Shown: positions 50,730 to 61,876 of the stretch, piece by piece
Position numbering within the stretch: the first letter of the stretch is position 1
How the letters are laid out: each line of letters begins with the position of its first letter
Origin: Biomphalaria glabrata
Taxonomy: Eukaryota > Mollusca > Gastropoda > Planorbidae
DNA length: 64,000 bases
Direction: 5' to 3'
NCBI RefSeq assembly: GCF_947242115.1
Contig: NC_074718.1
Span: 45,904,199-45,968,198, forward strand
The notes under the pieces: model-generated
The model's input: only the letters and a program-made list of their open reading frames with translations
Told to the model about the DNA's origin: nothing
Databases searched by the model: none
Made by a program: the position numbers and the translations under genes

Positions 50730-50985
50730 GCTTACAAGAGTTTAGCAGCTTACAACCAGTTCCTAGATGGTTGGGTTCAAGATGTTATGGCTTTTAAACC
50801 ACTAGCAAAGGTAAGTAATAAATATTGTTATATTATAGTTAATATCTTGATATTCAAAGGTATTTACATGTATATGAGACCAATGTCTTGATAAGTACAG
50901 GTATTTTAAATAATTTTTTTTTCTTTTTAATAGGTCTTCACTCTCAGTGGTTAGCATGTAGTGCAGCCCTGGATAGTAATAAGTC
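50730..50985 (+). pseudogene. SWIM/YqaJ-type gene: one exon plus start of the next
   Basis: An 81-bp phase-0 exon (50730-50810) lies between a CTACAG acceptor and GTAAGT donor and reads AYKSLAAYNQFLDGWVQDV then MAFKPLAK. The SLxAYxxFLSGWVQDV phrase occurs just ahead of the SWIM finger in invertebrate YqaJ-associated SWIM proteins. A second acceptor (TTTTTAATAG, ends 50933) is followed by CTTCACTCTCAG, resembling the family's VxHSQ start in a shifted frame. LINE C2 then begins at about 50986. The SWIM finger itself is not found downstream. This is a second copy or a displaced part relative to 8240-10783, and it is on the opposite strand. Confidence 0.65.
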
Positions 50986-51815
50986 AAGATAATAGTGAAC
51001 AAATAGATGCTATCTTACTAGATTTTTCTAAGGCTTTTGACAAAGTTCACCACCATAGTTTGCTTAAAAAATTAAAATATTTCGGCATTAATGGTCCACT
51101 GCATCAGTGGATTAAAGATTTTCTGATAGGGAGAGAACAAACTGTAATAATAAATGGCTCTAAATCAACATCGATAACAGTAAACTCAGGTGTACCTCAA
51201 GGAACAGTCTTGGGTCCACTACTATTTTTAATTTACATAAATGATTTACCAAATTGCATTACTTCAGGAACAAAAGTCAGATTATTTGCAGACGATTGCA
51301 TAATATATAGAACAATAAAAACAACACAAGACACAGATATTTTACAAAGAGAATTAGATGAATTACAGAAATGGGAATCAAATTGGAGCATGTCTTTCCA
51401 CCCAGAAAAATGTCAGTTGTTAAGAGTAACAAAAAAACTAAAACAAATTAATTCCCCTTATCTTATTCATGGCAAACCAGTAACACAGACTAAAAACGCA
51501 AAATACCTAGGTGTTATAACAAATGAAAAACTATCATGGAATCCACATATTGATGAAACTACAAAAAAATCAAACAAAGCATTAGGATTTATTAAAAGAA
51601 ATTTCTATAAATCGAATAAGAACATAAAACTAAAATGTTATTTAACCTTGGTTAGGCCAATAATAGAATATGCATCCTCCGTTTGGGACCCCTCAACTCA
51701 AGAAAACATTAAGAAACTGGAACAGACACAAAATAGAGCAGTGAGATTCATAACAAACGAATATTCATATTCACATTTGACTAGAGTAACACCTTTAGTA
51801 AAATCACTAAATTAA
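50986..51815 (+). CDS. LINE C2 reverse transcriptase fragment
   Basis: The reading continues upstream into non-LINE sequence (to 50961), but the LINE part starts at DNSEQIDAILL. It includes DFSKAFDKVHHHSLL, GVPQGTVLGPLLFLIYINDL, LFADDC, KYLGV and LVRPIIEYASSVWDP. An extra base near 51812 creates a stop after KSLN; the remaining C-terminus (LQDRRLK to LVNMHD) continues in another frame to 52084. The RT has no RNase H. Confidence 0.88.
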
Positions 51816-52158
51816 GAAAGCCTTCAGGACAGAAGGCTCAAAAGTAAAGTAGCAATCATACATAAAACACTGAACCATAATCTTCAAATACAAAAACAAA
51901 ATTTAATAAAATACTCTGAAAGACACAAAGATAAAGGCACATTCCTCGTCCCATATGCTAGGACAAATTTGTACAAATACTCCTTCTTCCCTAGTGCTAT
52001 TAGAGCATGGAATGGGTTGCCTGAGCTAGCCAGGAAAACCAGTGACTTGGCAGAATTTAAGTCATTGGTTAATATGCATGACTAAATGCATGACGCGTAG
52101 GACGTAATCATCTTCTTTTTTGAAGTAACGTCTGTATTATATAAGATAAGATAAGACT
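50986..52158 (+). mobile_element. LINE C2, 5'-truncated copy
   Basis: It starts at AGATAATAGTGAACAAATAG inside the RT and ends with the family tail TATTATATAAGATAAGATAAG. It is nearly identical to C1 (10788-12112, opposite strand), including the 3' UTR with GGACGTAATCATCTTC. No target duplication was convincingly identified. It cuts off the SWIM-gene exon at its left edge. Confidence 0.9.
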
Positions 52159-52835
52159 TAATTGGATTTGAACTTTTGTACCTTTGAAAAAGAATAAACA
52201 ATTGAACTTCGTGTTGATGGGGCACGTCAGCCTAAATAACGCAACCCATCTAGGAGAAGGAAAACTCTGACTCCAAACCTCCACTCTGTGGCGATACTCC
52301 AAACGTGTGGGTATCGGGGCTTGGAAATGACCAAGAGAAATAAATAACCCCACTGCCTTTCCACTTGCATTTCACTAAGTGAATAATAGTGGACCTTCCC
52401 CCCCATTTAGGTGCTTTTTGACGGAGGTCTGGATTGCACTACACCAGACGGAGGTCCTTGTCTCACTACATTCTAATACTAGACATAAATTCATCATGAA
52501 GTGTTTTTTTTTCTGGATCTGGTGAATGTGATATCGTGAAGGGGCCTGGATCCAGGATGTGACGATTCCACAGAGCATACCCAGGGCACAGTCCACTTTA
52601 AGCTTTCTACTGCAGAAAAGTTCCATTTGGAGAGCTCTATGGATGGCGGAGAATGGACCATTGGCCAACCCCACCTTGTCCCATGGATATTCCGGTTACA
52701 GTCTTCAGACCTAGATGTTTTCCTTTTATGTCAGTATTGGAGAAAATTGCCAAGACTGAAAACTCCCTTAAAATGCGGGGACTATAGATTTATATATTTT
52801 TTAAAAAGCCTGAGGAAACACCCAGCCTACACTAA

Positions 52836-53309
52836 ATGCCAAGGAATTTAATGAAAAATCCATACGAGCTCAGACGTCGCCTCGTAAAAGGTCTGCGCAT
52901 GGCAGTTTCTTCCAGGACTGCCTGTGATAAGTCAGCTACTGGAAATAAAAAACAGACTAGCAGCAAACACCTAAACCTTTTGCAACTCAACACCTTAGGC
53001 CTACAAAACAAGACAACAGAACTCCAACACATACTCAAGAAGCATGATATACACATAGTGCTATTGCAAGAAACACTACTGCCCAAGAAAAAAATAAACA
53101 TCACAGGCTACACACAGTACAGATGCCTTTGCACCAAATGCCAGGGAATTATGACCCTCATAAGAAACGACACACAAGCCACAGTAAAACAAATACAGAA
53201 CAATACAGACATCGACACGCAGGAAATACTTCTTTGGAGAGGAGGAACAAAGTACACCATCAAAAACTACTATTGCCCACCATCATCAACAGCAGAAATA
53301 GACATATAA
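52836..53309 (+). CDS. LINE B2 endonuclease N-part
   Basis: A 157-residue reading beginning MPRNLMKNPYELRRRLVK, the LINE B start, with LNLLQLNTLGLQNK and LLQETLL endonuclease motifs. It stops at a CAA-to-TAA-type change after AEIDI relative to B1. The rest of the endonuclease (GDFNAHTPFLGYP, SDHRPI) follows in the same frame but beyond the stop. Confidence 0.88.
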   Translation: MPRNLMKNPYELRRRLVKGLRMAVSSRTACDKSATGNKKQTSSKHLNLLQLNTLGLQNKTTELQHILKKHDIHIVLLQETLLPKKKINITGYTQYRCLCTKCQGIMTLIRNDTQATVKQIQNNTDIDTQEILLWRGGTKYTIKNYYCPPSSTAEIDI

Positions 53310-54330
53310 CTACCACACTACACAAGGACAATAATAGCTGGCGACTTCAATGCACACACACCTTTCCTAGGCTACCCACACTACAACAAGCGTGGCAAAG
53401 AAATAGAGGATGTAACAAATGCCTCTAACCTACACCTTCTGCAAAACAAAACTACACCTCCAGCTTTCCTCCACAGAGCACACAACACAACTAGCAGACC
53501 TGACCTAACTTTTATCTCTACAGACATTACCGACTCTTCTAAAATAACAGTACTTGAAGACATAGGTAGTGACCACAGGCCTATACTCCTCAATATTGGA
53601 ACGCCAGGTAGATACCAATCCAACAAAACAACTAGATGGAACTATAAAAAAGCTAACTGGGCAGCTTTTTCACAAGAAACAGACACAAGACTAACAAGCA
53701 TAATTGAGACAGACGTCAAATCAACCTACACTGAATTAGATAAATTAGTAAAAGAAAAAAACCCTACTAGAGAGAACAAGACAACGTACAACAAATTGAC
53801 AGGGCTTATTAGATACAAAATTAAAACAGAAAAAAAGAAAAAGTGGACCACAACATGCGAACAACTAGATCTAAACAAGGATGATTGAAAGGCCTGGACC
53901 CTTCTGCACCGGCTAGCAGGAAAGAAACAAATAACAAACCCCCAACCTATAAAAGGCACTGACAACATAATAACAGAAAACCTTAAAAAGGCTGAAACCT
54001 TCAATAAATATTTTGCCAGCATTAACAAGTCAAAGCCAAGAAAACAACTGGAACAGGCCTTCAGTAATATCTTAAAGAAAGAAGAAAAAGCTCCAACAGT
54101 CAACTGTCAGATCTTTGACACTCCCTTCACTCTACATGAACTCAATACTAGGGGACTAGGACCACAGGCCCAAAACTGTATACTTAACTTTATCAACCAT
54201 ACATGGAAAAACTGGAGACATACCACAGGAATGGAGAACCGCAAACATAATACCCATTTTAAAGAAAAATAAACCACCTGGAGACCCAAAAAGTTATAGA
54301 CCAATATCTCTAACATCCAACATTGGCAAA

Positions 54331-55215
54331 ATGGCAGAAAAAATGATCAATAACCGACTTTATTGGTGGCTAGAAAGTACTTGCTCACTCCACAATGCAC
54401 AAGCTGGCTTCAGGAAAGCAAGTAGAACAGAAGACCACCTCTTTCGTTTTATCCAGGACACAGTAGAAGGGTTTCATGAAAACAAGCACACTACAGCAGT
54501 ATTTATAGATTTGCAGCAAGCCTATGATAGAGTGTGGAGAAAAGGTCTATTTTTGAAGATGAAAAAAATGGGCATTCATGGAAAAATGTACAGCTGGATC
54601 AGGGCATTCTTAAAAAACAGAACCATCCAAACCCGATTCGAAGGTGCCATCTCTAGTAAAAAAAGTTTGGAAGAAGGACTACCACAAGGTTCAGCCCTTA
54701 GCTGCACTCTCTTTCTAATCTTCATGAATGACCTCCCGGACCTCATTTCGGTCAATAAGGCACTTTATGCAGACGACCTTTTAATTTGGACTACAGAGAA
54801 ATATCCAGTGCTGACTAGATCCAAACTAAATAGAGCCCTCACAACTATCTCCACATATTCAAAATTATGGAAAATGGAAATAAACAAAGAAAAGTCAGTT
54901 TATTCAATCTTTAGCCACAGCAACAAAACAGCAAAAAGAAACTACATCCTAAAAATAGACTCTCAGCCAATAAATAAAGAAGAAAATCCAACATATCTTG
55001 GTGTAAAACTAGACCAAAGAATGTCTCTAAAACACTTTATGGCAGATTTAAAAGAAAAGGCATCACAAAGATTAAACATAATAAAACACCTAGCAGGAAC
55101 ATCCTGGGGAGCTGAAAAGAAAACCTTAAGACAGTTATACACTGGATATGTCAGATCTGTAATGGATAACTGTCTCTCCATACAAGTAGCTGCCAACAAA
55201 ACCTATCAATCATAA
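54331..55215 (+). CDS. LINE B2 reverse transcriptase
   Basis: A 294-residue reading covering the RT from MAEKMINNRLYWWLEST through QAGFRKASRTEDHLFRF, DLQQAYDRVWRKG, EGLPQGSALSCTLFLIFMND and LYADDLLIW to the thumb. It is uninterrupted here, unlike B1, and so gives the family's RT sequence. It ends at a TCA-to-TAA change near 55213. Confidence 0.9.
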   Translation: MAEKMINNRLYWWLESTCSLHNAQAGFRKASRTEDHLFRFIQDTVEGFHENKHTTAVFIDLQQAYDRVWRKGLFLKMKKMGIHGKMYSWIRAFLKNRTIQTRFEGAISSKKSLEEGLPQGSALSCTLFLIFMNDLPDLISVNKALYADDLLIWTTEKYPVLTRSKLNRALTTISTYSKLWKMEINKEKSVYSIFSHSNKTAKRNYILKIDSQPINKEENPTYLGVKLDQRMSLKHFMADLKEKASQRLNIIKHLAGTSWGAEKKTLRQLYTGYVRSVMDNCLSIQVAANKTYQS

Positions 55216-55239
55216 TTAGATACAATCCAAAACCAAGCC

Positions 55240-56004
55240 TTGCGGCTAATTAGTGGAGGTATGAGAACTACTCCCACAGCAGCCTGTGAAATAGACTCCA
55301 ATATTGAACCTCTTAAGTTAAGGCGCAACAGAGCAGCATTAAAAGCTATTGAGAGATACAGAAGGTTGGAGGACGAAAATCCAAATAAATTACTAACACA
55401 GAGAAATAGGAAAAACAACCAAAAAAAGCAAAGAACTCTGATCCAACTTACTGACGAACTAGCCCTAAAACACCACCTACCCAATAACAGAGAAAAAATT
55501 ACCAGGTTTTCAAACATTACACCCGGACTAAACTACAAACAACCAACCATCAAAACACATTTACTAAATAACACCTTAACAAAAGAATCAAACCCACTGG
55601 AGCTCAAAGTAGGCACGCTTGAAACAATCAAAAGCTATCAAAAAACAGCTATCCATATTTATACAGACGGATCGGCTTTCAAAGCTACCATCAATGCTGG
55701 TCTTGGTGCCTTCCTGGTCTTTCCTAAAAATAAACACTTTGAGATAAGCGCACCCTGTGGTGATTACTGCTCAAACTTCCAAGCCGAAATTGAGGCAATT
55801 ACCATAGCACTCCAGACAGTGGAAAACAAATTATATGAAGGAGTGCAACCACCATCAGATATTGTTGTCTTTACAGACTCCCAATCTACTCTGCAAGCAC
55901 TTAACAGCAGCACCTCAAACAGCCCAAGAGAGTTGACAACACTCATTGTGACAATCCACCAGATGATATCAAAATTAAATATCAATATTACACTACAGTG
56001 GATC
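55240..56004 (+). CDS. LINE B2 connection and RNase H N-part
   Basis: A reading from MRLISGGMRTTPTAACE through IYTDGSAFKATIN, FQAEIEAI and FTDSQSTLQA to LQWI, where the hAT-3 insertion begins at 56005 (the raw frame runs a few codons into the transposon, to 56022). The remaining RNase H and C-terminus resume at 57378. Confidence 0.88.
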
Positions 56005-57369
56005 CAGGGGTGCCACCCATGAGACCAAGTAAACCCTGAAACCAGAATTTCCAAATTTTACAAACCCTGAAATCATAAACCCCAAACTTTACCAACCCTG
56101 AAACGTACCGCATATACAATTTAAGCACCAAAATTTTACGAAAGAAGAACAGTATTAAATTACTACCTAGATCTGTATCATAATATGCCCCCCCATGTTT
56201 TAAATATGTAATTAGTAAGCCTATCATTATAATAAATAGAGTTTGTGTGTATTTATTGATAAAGCTTGTAATACAAGTTAAGAGGATTTAGTACAATTTT
56301 ATATTAACAATGTTTGTAAACCCCCCCCCCCCAACACACAGTTATTTTAAATGATGTTTCTCTCTTAACATTTTTTCCCTCATTATTCATTTGAAGCAGC
56401 CTACTTTAATCAACATTGATAAAACTGATTCCATCAATGTACACGCATGGACCTGCAAATCTATTGCAACAAGATAAAATTGATTTTGAGATTTAGTACA
56501 GATCTACTCCAAAATGAACATTAAGATTTAGTTTCTAATATTTAAATGTAGACCTAGATGGCTAGAATGTGCTGGACTGCCTATACATAATTATAATTTA
56601 TTTGTATAAAAAAAAAACTATAAATCTATTGACCAATCGATCTATTTTTTCTAGCCTTCAGGCGAATGCAAACTTACTAATTTAATTCTTCAATCATTGA
56701 TTCTAGTTCTGATCTAAAAACGATATAAATATCCTAAATCTAGATCCTACTTCTATAATACTCTAGACATAGGCTAAGGCTCTATGTCTATATGGAACCT
56801 ATACAAATTTTAAAACATAAAACACGGGAAAAAAAAAAATTTTCTCACTCGTGAATTTTTTTTTCTTTCTATTTCTAGATCTAGGACTAGCCGCTAGGTA
56901 CGCGAGTAGATCTAGACTATTCTAGACTATATCTATACTAAATACAAGACTTTACAGTCTAGATCAGATCTAGATTGATCATAGAAATAGATCTAGACTC
57001 TAAATCGAGCCGATTCGAGGCGCGTTCCGTAGATCTAGAAATTCTCTATAGATCTAGAATGTTTACACTTTTTTGTCACTTAAAAAAAAAATACTGTACC
57101 GGTAAATAAAGCTTAGTGCGCATGCAAAGTGAAAGTCTCGCGAATAGCGAGATATGAGACTGGTCGATTTTGTTTAAAAATGGCGGCTCGCGCGATCGGA
57201 ACTAACAAACTAAAATTAACGGGGGAAAATGACCAGAAATTTCAAAAAAATCTAAATCAACTAAAACCCTGGATTTTTACAAAATTGTAGAAGGCAAACC
57301 CGGAGGGGGGGAAAATCGGACCCATCAAAACCCGGATTTCCGGGTTATTCCGGAAAAGTGGCACCCCTG
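56005..57369. mobile_element. hAT-3, non-autonomous, inserted in LINE B2 RNase H
   Basis: It has 12-bp inverted ends CAGGGGTGCCAC and GTGGCACCCCTG, flanked by the perfect 8-bp duplication AGTGGATC (55997-56004, 57370-57377). Removing the element and one duplication restores the LINE B sequence, as LINE B1 shows. The ends differ from hAT-1 after the first eight bases. The 1.37 kb interior has no transposase; it holds a C-run, TCTAGA-rich DNA and repeated ACCCTGAAA / CCCGGATTTCCGGG-type subterminal words. Confidence 0.95.
56540..57060. repeat. TCTAGA/AGATCT-rich block inside hAT-3
   Basis: Repeated TCTAGATC and TAGATCTAG words within the transposon interior, as in hAT-1. Confidence 0.75.
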
Positions 57370-57377
57370 AGTGGATC

Positions 57378-57809
57378 CCTGGACACATTGGCATCATGGG
57401 AAATGAAAAGGCAGATAAGCTATCAAAGGCAGGTTCATCTATGGAACAACCAGATAGACCTGTTAACTACCTCACCCTAAGGTCAATGTTAGTCAACAAT
57501 CACAAAGAGGAGTGGCTCAACGAATGGGCATCAGGAAACACAGGCAGAGCCATGTACAGAGAAATGACTACGCCTAACAAACTGGACAGTATTAACTTCC
57601 TCCCCCGCAAAGAACAATCTACAATCTTCCAACTAAGAACAGGACACACACCACTATTAAATTATCACCTGAACAAAATAAACTCCACACAACTACCCCT
57701 TTGCAGACACTGCGCCCACCCCTTTGAAACCGTAAACCATATCCTCTTTGAATGCCCCTCCCTAACCCACCTTAGGCAGACCCTACTTCCACTACAGCTG
57801 AACAACTGA
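57378..57809 (+). CDS. LINE B2 RNase H end and C-terminus
   Basis: Resumes after hAT-3 with PGHIGIMGNEKADKLSKAG, the last RNase H aspartate motif, then FQLRTGHTPLLNYHLN and the CRHCAHPFETVNHILFEC knuckle. It ends early at LPLQLNN because of a deletion near 57798 relative to B1. Confidence 0.88.
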   Translation, partial: PGHIGIMGNEKADKLSKAGSSMEQPDRPVNYLTLRSMLVNNHKEEWLNEWASGNTGRAMYREMTTPNKLDSINFLPRKEQSTIFQLRTGHTPLLNYHLNKINSTQLPLCRHCAHPFETVNHILFECPSLTHLRQTLLPLQLNN

Positions 57810-57909
57810 AGAAAACAGCACACTTTTTTTCCTTGGCACAGTCTGCAAAAGAGCTCACAGCTCAGCAGCAATAAAGCTGGCTAGAAGAAGAGAAGAAGAA
57901 GAAGAAGAA

Positions 57910-59409
57910 CTCAAATCTAGTTTAATTTTTATATTTACTTAACACACTAAAATATTCAGACAAAAATTATTCATTCAATTTATTATCTTCATTATTGTCA
58001 AATAGTTAAGGTTATGTTTGTACAATTTTCTATTTCATGTCAATTGGAAACATTTTAAATTTGAAGTCTACTAGAAAACATTTTATACTTTTTGTTACCA
58101 TGGAGAAACTTTTTACTAGACATTTAATTGAGAACAATGATGAAAGTGCTTTTTATCTAAAGACGCATAAGTTAATAATGCTATTTGATTGAGAAATATC
58201 TAATGAAAGATAACTTAATAATGCAGCCAACTATTGATTTGTAGAGAAATTTTATACCACCAATAAATATTTTTTTAGAGCTGCACATGTCTTGGATTTC
58301 AAACCTAAGAAAGCATATTGTTAAGTAATTTACATGCATACCCTGGGACCCAGGAGTAATCCAAACATAGTTATTTTATGCACTGACCAAAACAATATGA
58401 TTTTAATATTGATATGCAATGATATTCTACGCTTAGTTGTAAACAAACTACTCACTTTATCTGCCTGTCATATCCAAAATTGCACATGGAAAAGTGTTTG
58501 AGAACCATAGTCGCTCTATGACTGAAGGAGGCCAACTTGAATATCCAACATTGCTACATACCCATCATAAGCTTGGCCCAACTTATGATCCTGCCCTGGT
58601 CATCATCAATCTTTCTGGATAGAAATAATCAAGTAATTAATAATGTGCATACAAAGATACTAATTTTCAATTAGTCTTCAAAACTGTATTAATTTTCAAG
58701 TCAACATGCACCAATTAAATATTAATAATGGCCAAAAAATGGACCCTAACCTTTAAAATAAATCTTTGTAACACAATCTTAAGGTTTAATTTTTTCCAAG
58801 TTATTTTGTTAACTAAAATATTTATTATCATAGGCAACTGAACACTCCTGACATCTGACTTACAGTGAGACATTGACTAACAAAGGATTGCTATCTATTC
58901 TGATGAAAATCTGACTGAAATGAAATTATGTTTCATAGTTTAATAAAGAAACTTATTTCTGGGTAGATTTTTGTTTGGTGTTAACCAATTTATTTGTAAC
59001 CATTGCAGTATCTTTACTTGGAAGACACTTTGGCCAAAAGTAGATACCAGAGGATCATAACTAAAACCAGTTTAGAATTAGGAATTATACACACTGAGAG
59101 TCAAAAAAGAAATATACCACCCTGATATGGAAAAAAAAAAGAAACATAATTATAAACTGTTTTAACCCTATACCACATGTATCCCAAATGCTTCAATACC
59201 TATTAATTTTTTTCACACATAAATCTTTCCAGATGAAAAGCTTACAAATGGAGTTAATGCCACATGAGGTTTTCATTTTATAAATCTGTTAATGCTAGGT
59301 GAGTTTTTATTAATATAAAAGTGGCAGACTTTGGAAAAAAAAGGCTGTAGTCCATCAAATATTGAATCTAGCTAAAAATACCAAACATGAAAAGATAAAG
59401 CTGAAATAC
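57910..59409. other. No recognised gene
   Basis: AT-rich. It may be intronic to the PHKB fragment at 59410-59554 (downstream of it on the minus strand), but no further PHKB exon was found. Confidence 0.4.
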
Positions 59410-59554
59410 TTATAAACTTGAGCCAGTGACCAAACAGCAACTGCACAGTAAATAGAATCCTGAACATGAGCTATTCTATTTGTATTCTTGTCAGATCCAA
59501 TAGAAGGAAAAAGACCATTGATAGGACTCTGGTATCGAAAGATTTGATGTTTTA
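59410..59554 (-). pseudogene. PHKB: PHKB N-terminal-domain exon, opposite strand
   Basis: A 145-bp minus-strand exon with acceptor TATCTCCAG and donor GTATTT, open throughout: RYQSPINGLFPSIGSDKN, then RIAHVQDSIYCAVAVWSLAQ, then VY. Human PHKB from memory has RYQSPTTGLFPTKTCGGDQ then AKIQDSLYCAAGAWALALAY. This is the start of the glucoamylase-like domain of the phosphorylase kinase regulatory subunits. It lies upstream (in protein order) of the + strand exons at 12113-17877, yet on the other strand and 42 kb away, so it cannot belong to the same linear transcript as assembled. The frame is open, so a living exon with a misoriented neighbour cannot be excluded. Confidence 0.8.
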
Positions 59555-61560
59555 CTGGAGATACAATAAAATTCAAAATAGGAATCAATACATACATTTT
59601 TGAGATAAAATAAATCATCAAATACTCAATTACAATAAATTAACAAAAAGAGTTAAAAAACGATGGGTGAACTGTTACCATGATTGTCCAGAGTTTCAAG
59701 CTCTGCTGTCCTAAAGGAGATTTGGGGTAGGATTTAATAATCTTCATTTATGAAGGAATGCCCAAATGTTATTTTTTTTAAAATTGAAAATCATTTTTTG
59801 TTCTGCTTGAACTATTATAATATACCATGGGCATTTTTTATTGTCTTGAGCTTTGCTAATACCAGCAAGTGTTCATTTTGATTTCTTTATTACAGCAGCT
59901 TTCTTGTACACACAACTTTTGATGTTTTATTAGTTTTTCCTTTCCACTTTGATGTTTGTGCTCTGGACTCTTGATCTGGTTGTTGACTGAATCAATCATG
60001 TCCCAATGTAGTCCAATTAACCTAAATTGACTGTACTAGTGATATTGATAACTACTAAATTTAATATTAAAGGAATAGAAAAGTACCAGACATAACGTAT
60101 TGGCTATGGAGTTAGTAGCACTTTTCCATAGCAAAATTTTAGGGCACAGACAGAAAGACAAGTTAAAAAGTGATTTTGCTAAGAAAAAAAGTCAAGTTTA
60201 TAACATATGTATATTAAAAAAAATGCTATTTTCTCATTGGGCTAAAGCGAACTTTTATTACTAGATTACAGTGATGTTTTGTTAGTGAGTTATGGAGATG
60301 TTTTGTTTAATGATTAAAGTAATGTTATTGTATGGAGGTTTTGTAAATAAAGAGCTTACAGAGCATATAAAAACCATCAAGTTTTATGTTCAGCATATGA
60401 GGTTCTTTTTCTTTTGTTAGTAAATCTCCAATTCATGCATCTGGACATTGTATCTTCATTTTGTTCCTTTGTTTACTATAAACAACTGTAAATGAATGAC
60501 TGGTTTAACAATCTGTACAAAAGTATAAGTCTAATGAAAGGAAATGGCATTTCAATATTCAAGATAATGTTTTAAAACCCTGAAATGTGTCTATTAGTTA
60601 AAGTAAATACAAATAATATCCATCTTATTGATGGTTGTGTAAACAATAAAATATTAGAAAAAAGAGCTGCATTTATCTTTTTCTCTGTTTTTTAATGAAT
60701 TTTCGAAACTCATGAATGTTGGTAAGGTTCACAGTTTAATCCCCTACCGTTAAAACAAGATAATTAACTCTGAACTTATTAAAAAACATTTTTATAAAAA
60801 ACAAAATTTCTAAGGAAAAAAAAATAAATGTTTCCAAATTAAATAAATGACATCTCCATCTCAGTGGTGCTTAAAGTCACAATGTCAAATTTTTTGATGG
60901 TATACAAACATAAGAATTCATTTATTTTTACAAACTTCACATGTTGCAACTTAAACATCCAGACAACAAAAGAAAATTTAATATATGATATACGCTATCA
61001 AGTGTAATAAAGTCCACTGTTCATCTTGACCGAGTTATTTAGTGTTTTGATATAACAGCTGAACCCAGGAACAATTAAACTTGATGAGAAACCAATGTAG
61101 TTTCTAAAGAACTAGATTTAATAGAAAGCTGTAACATATATTTGTGAGCACATTTTTCCTAAACTAAATGTTGTGCTCAGAGGACAAAGATTTTCATCTA
61201 TTAATGATGTCATCATCATGTTTGTAAATAATATTTTTTTAAGCAGAAAGATGATTAATTTTACACTATTAAGTTAACAGTATTCATAAAATTGAACACA
61301 AACAAAATAATTATTAATTAATGAAAGTATTTGTTTAAATCATGTATGCTTTAACATGAGTGGGACTCAATGTTGTTAATACTTGTTATATTTGAGTTAC
61401 ATTCCTTTGTCATTGTTAGTTATGTGTCCTTTGTTGCGAACAAGCAGTATGATGTATGAATTAAATGTCTATGTCCCCACCCTTTGTGACAACTGTCAGA
61501 ACATTTAATCCAATAACTATTTATTGAGTTGAACTATGAGACAATGAGAATTTCAAAGTG
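59555..61560. other. No recognised gene
   Basis: 2 kb of AT-rich DNA upstream of the PHKB exon (minus sense). No preceding exon was recognised, and no repeats with clear ends. Confidence 0.4.
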
Positions 61561-61573
61561 TAAGTAATGCATA

Positions 61574-61850
61574 GTAAAGAGAAAGTAAAGCTCCTCTTTC
61601 AGACCATACAGTCTATAGGGCAGATGATGTTAAGATCATCTGTTTCTTTGGCCAATGGTTAACAAGCAGGGTGTCATGTGGCCAGCACAACAACAAACCG
61701 CCTTTACTTTCCCCAACTAAAGTCAGATGCCCATTAGAGTAGGGGCACCCTAAAAATCATGAAGCTCAAAATACCAGTTTTCGCAGAGATTCAAACCCAG
61801 GACCTCAGGTTTGGAAGCCATGCGCTTAACCACTCAGCCACCACACCCCC
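61574..61850 (-). repeat. SINE-1, well-bounded copy
   Basis: It is flanked by the perfect 13-bp duplication TAAGTAATGCATA (61561-61573, 61851-61863). Minus-strand head GGGGGTGTGGTGGCTGAGTGG (box A) and box B GGGTTTGAATCTC. The body and tail are complete. Confidence 0.94.
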
Positions 61851-61876
61851 TAAGTAATGCATATTGACATGAAATA

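Larger units (their letters stand above)
52207..57909 (+). mobile_element. LINE B2, nearly full-length copy interrupted by hAT-3
   Basis: It matches LINE B1 in inverted orientation from 5' UTR position CTTCGTGTTGATGGGGC (missing about 210 bp of the B1 5' end) to the CTGGCTAGAAGAAGAG tail with (GAA)n. The hAT element 56005-57369 sits inside RNase H. Internal deletions relative to B1 occur near 53715-53760 and 54148, and a smaller one near 57798. No convincing target duplication was found. Confidence 0.93.

Noticed and set aside
51810-51830. Possible programmed frameshift at the end of the LINE C RT
   Set aside because: LINE C1 lacks the extra base here and reads through, so the break in C2 is a private mutation.
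50986-52158. Target duplication for LINE C2
   Set aside because: Candidate matches such as AAGATAA at both sides are within the tail motif itself and not informative.
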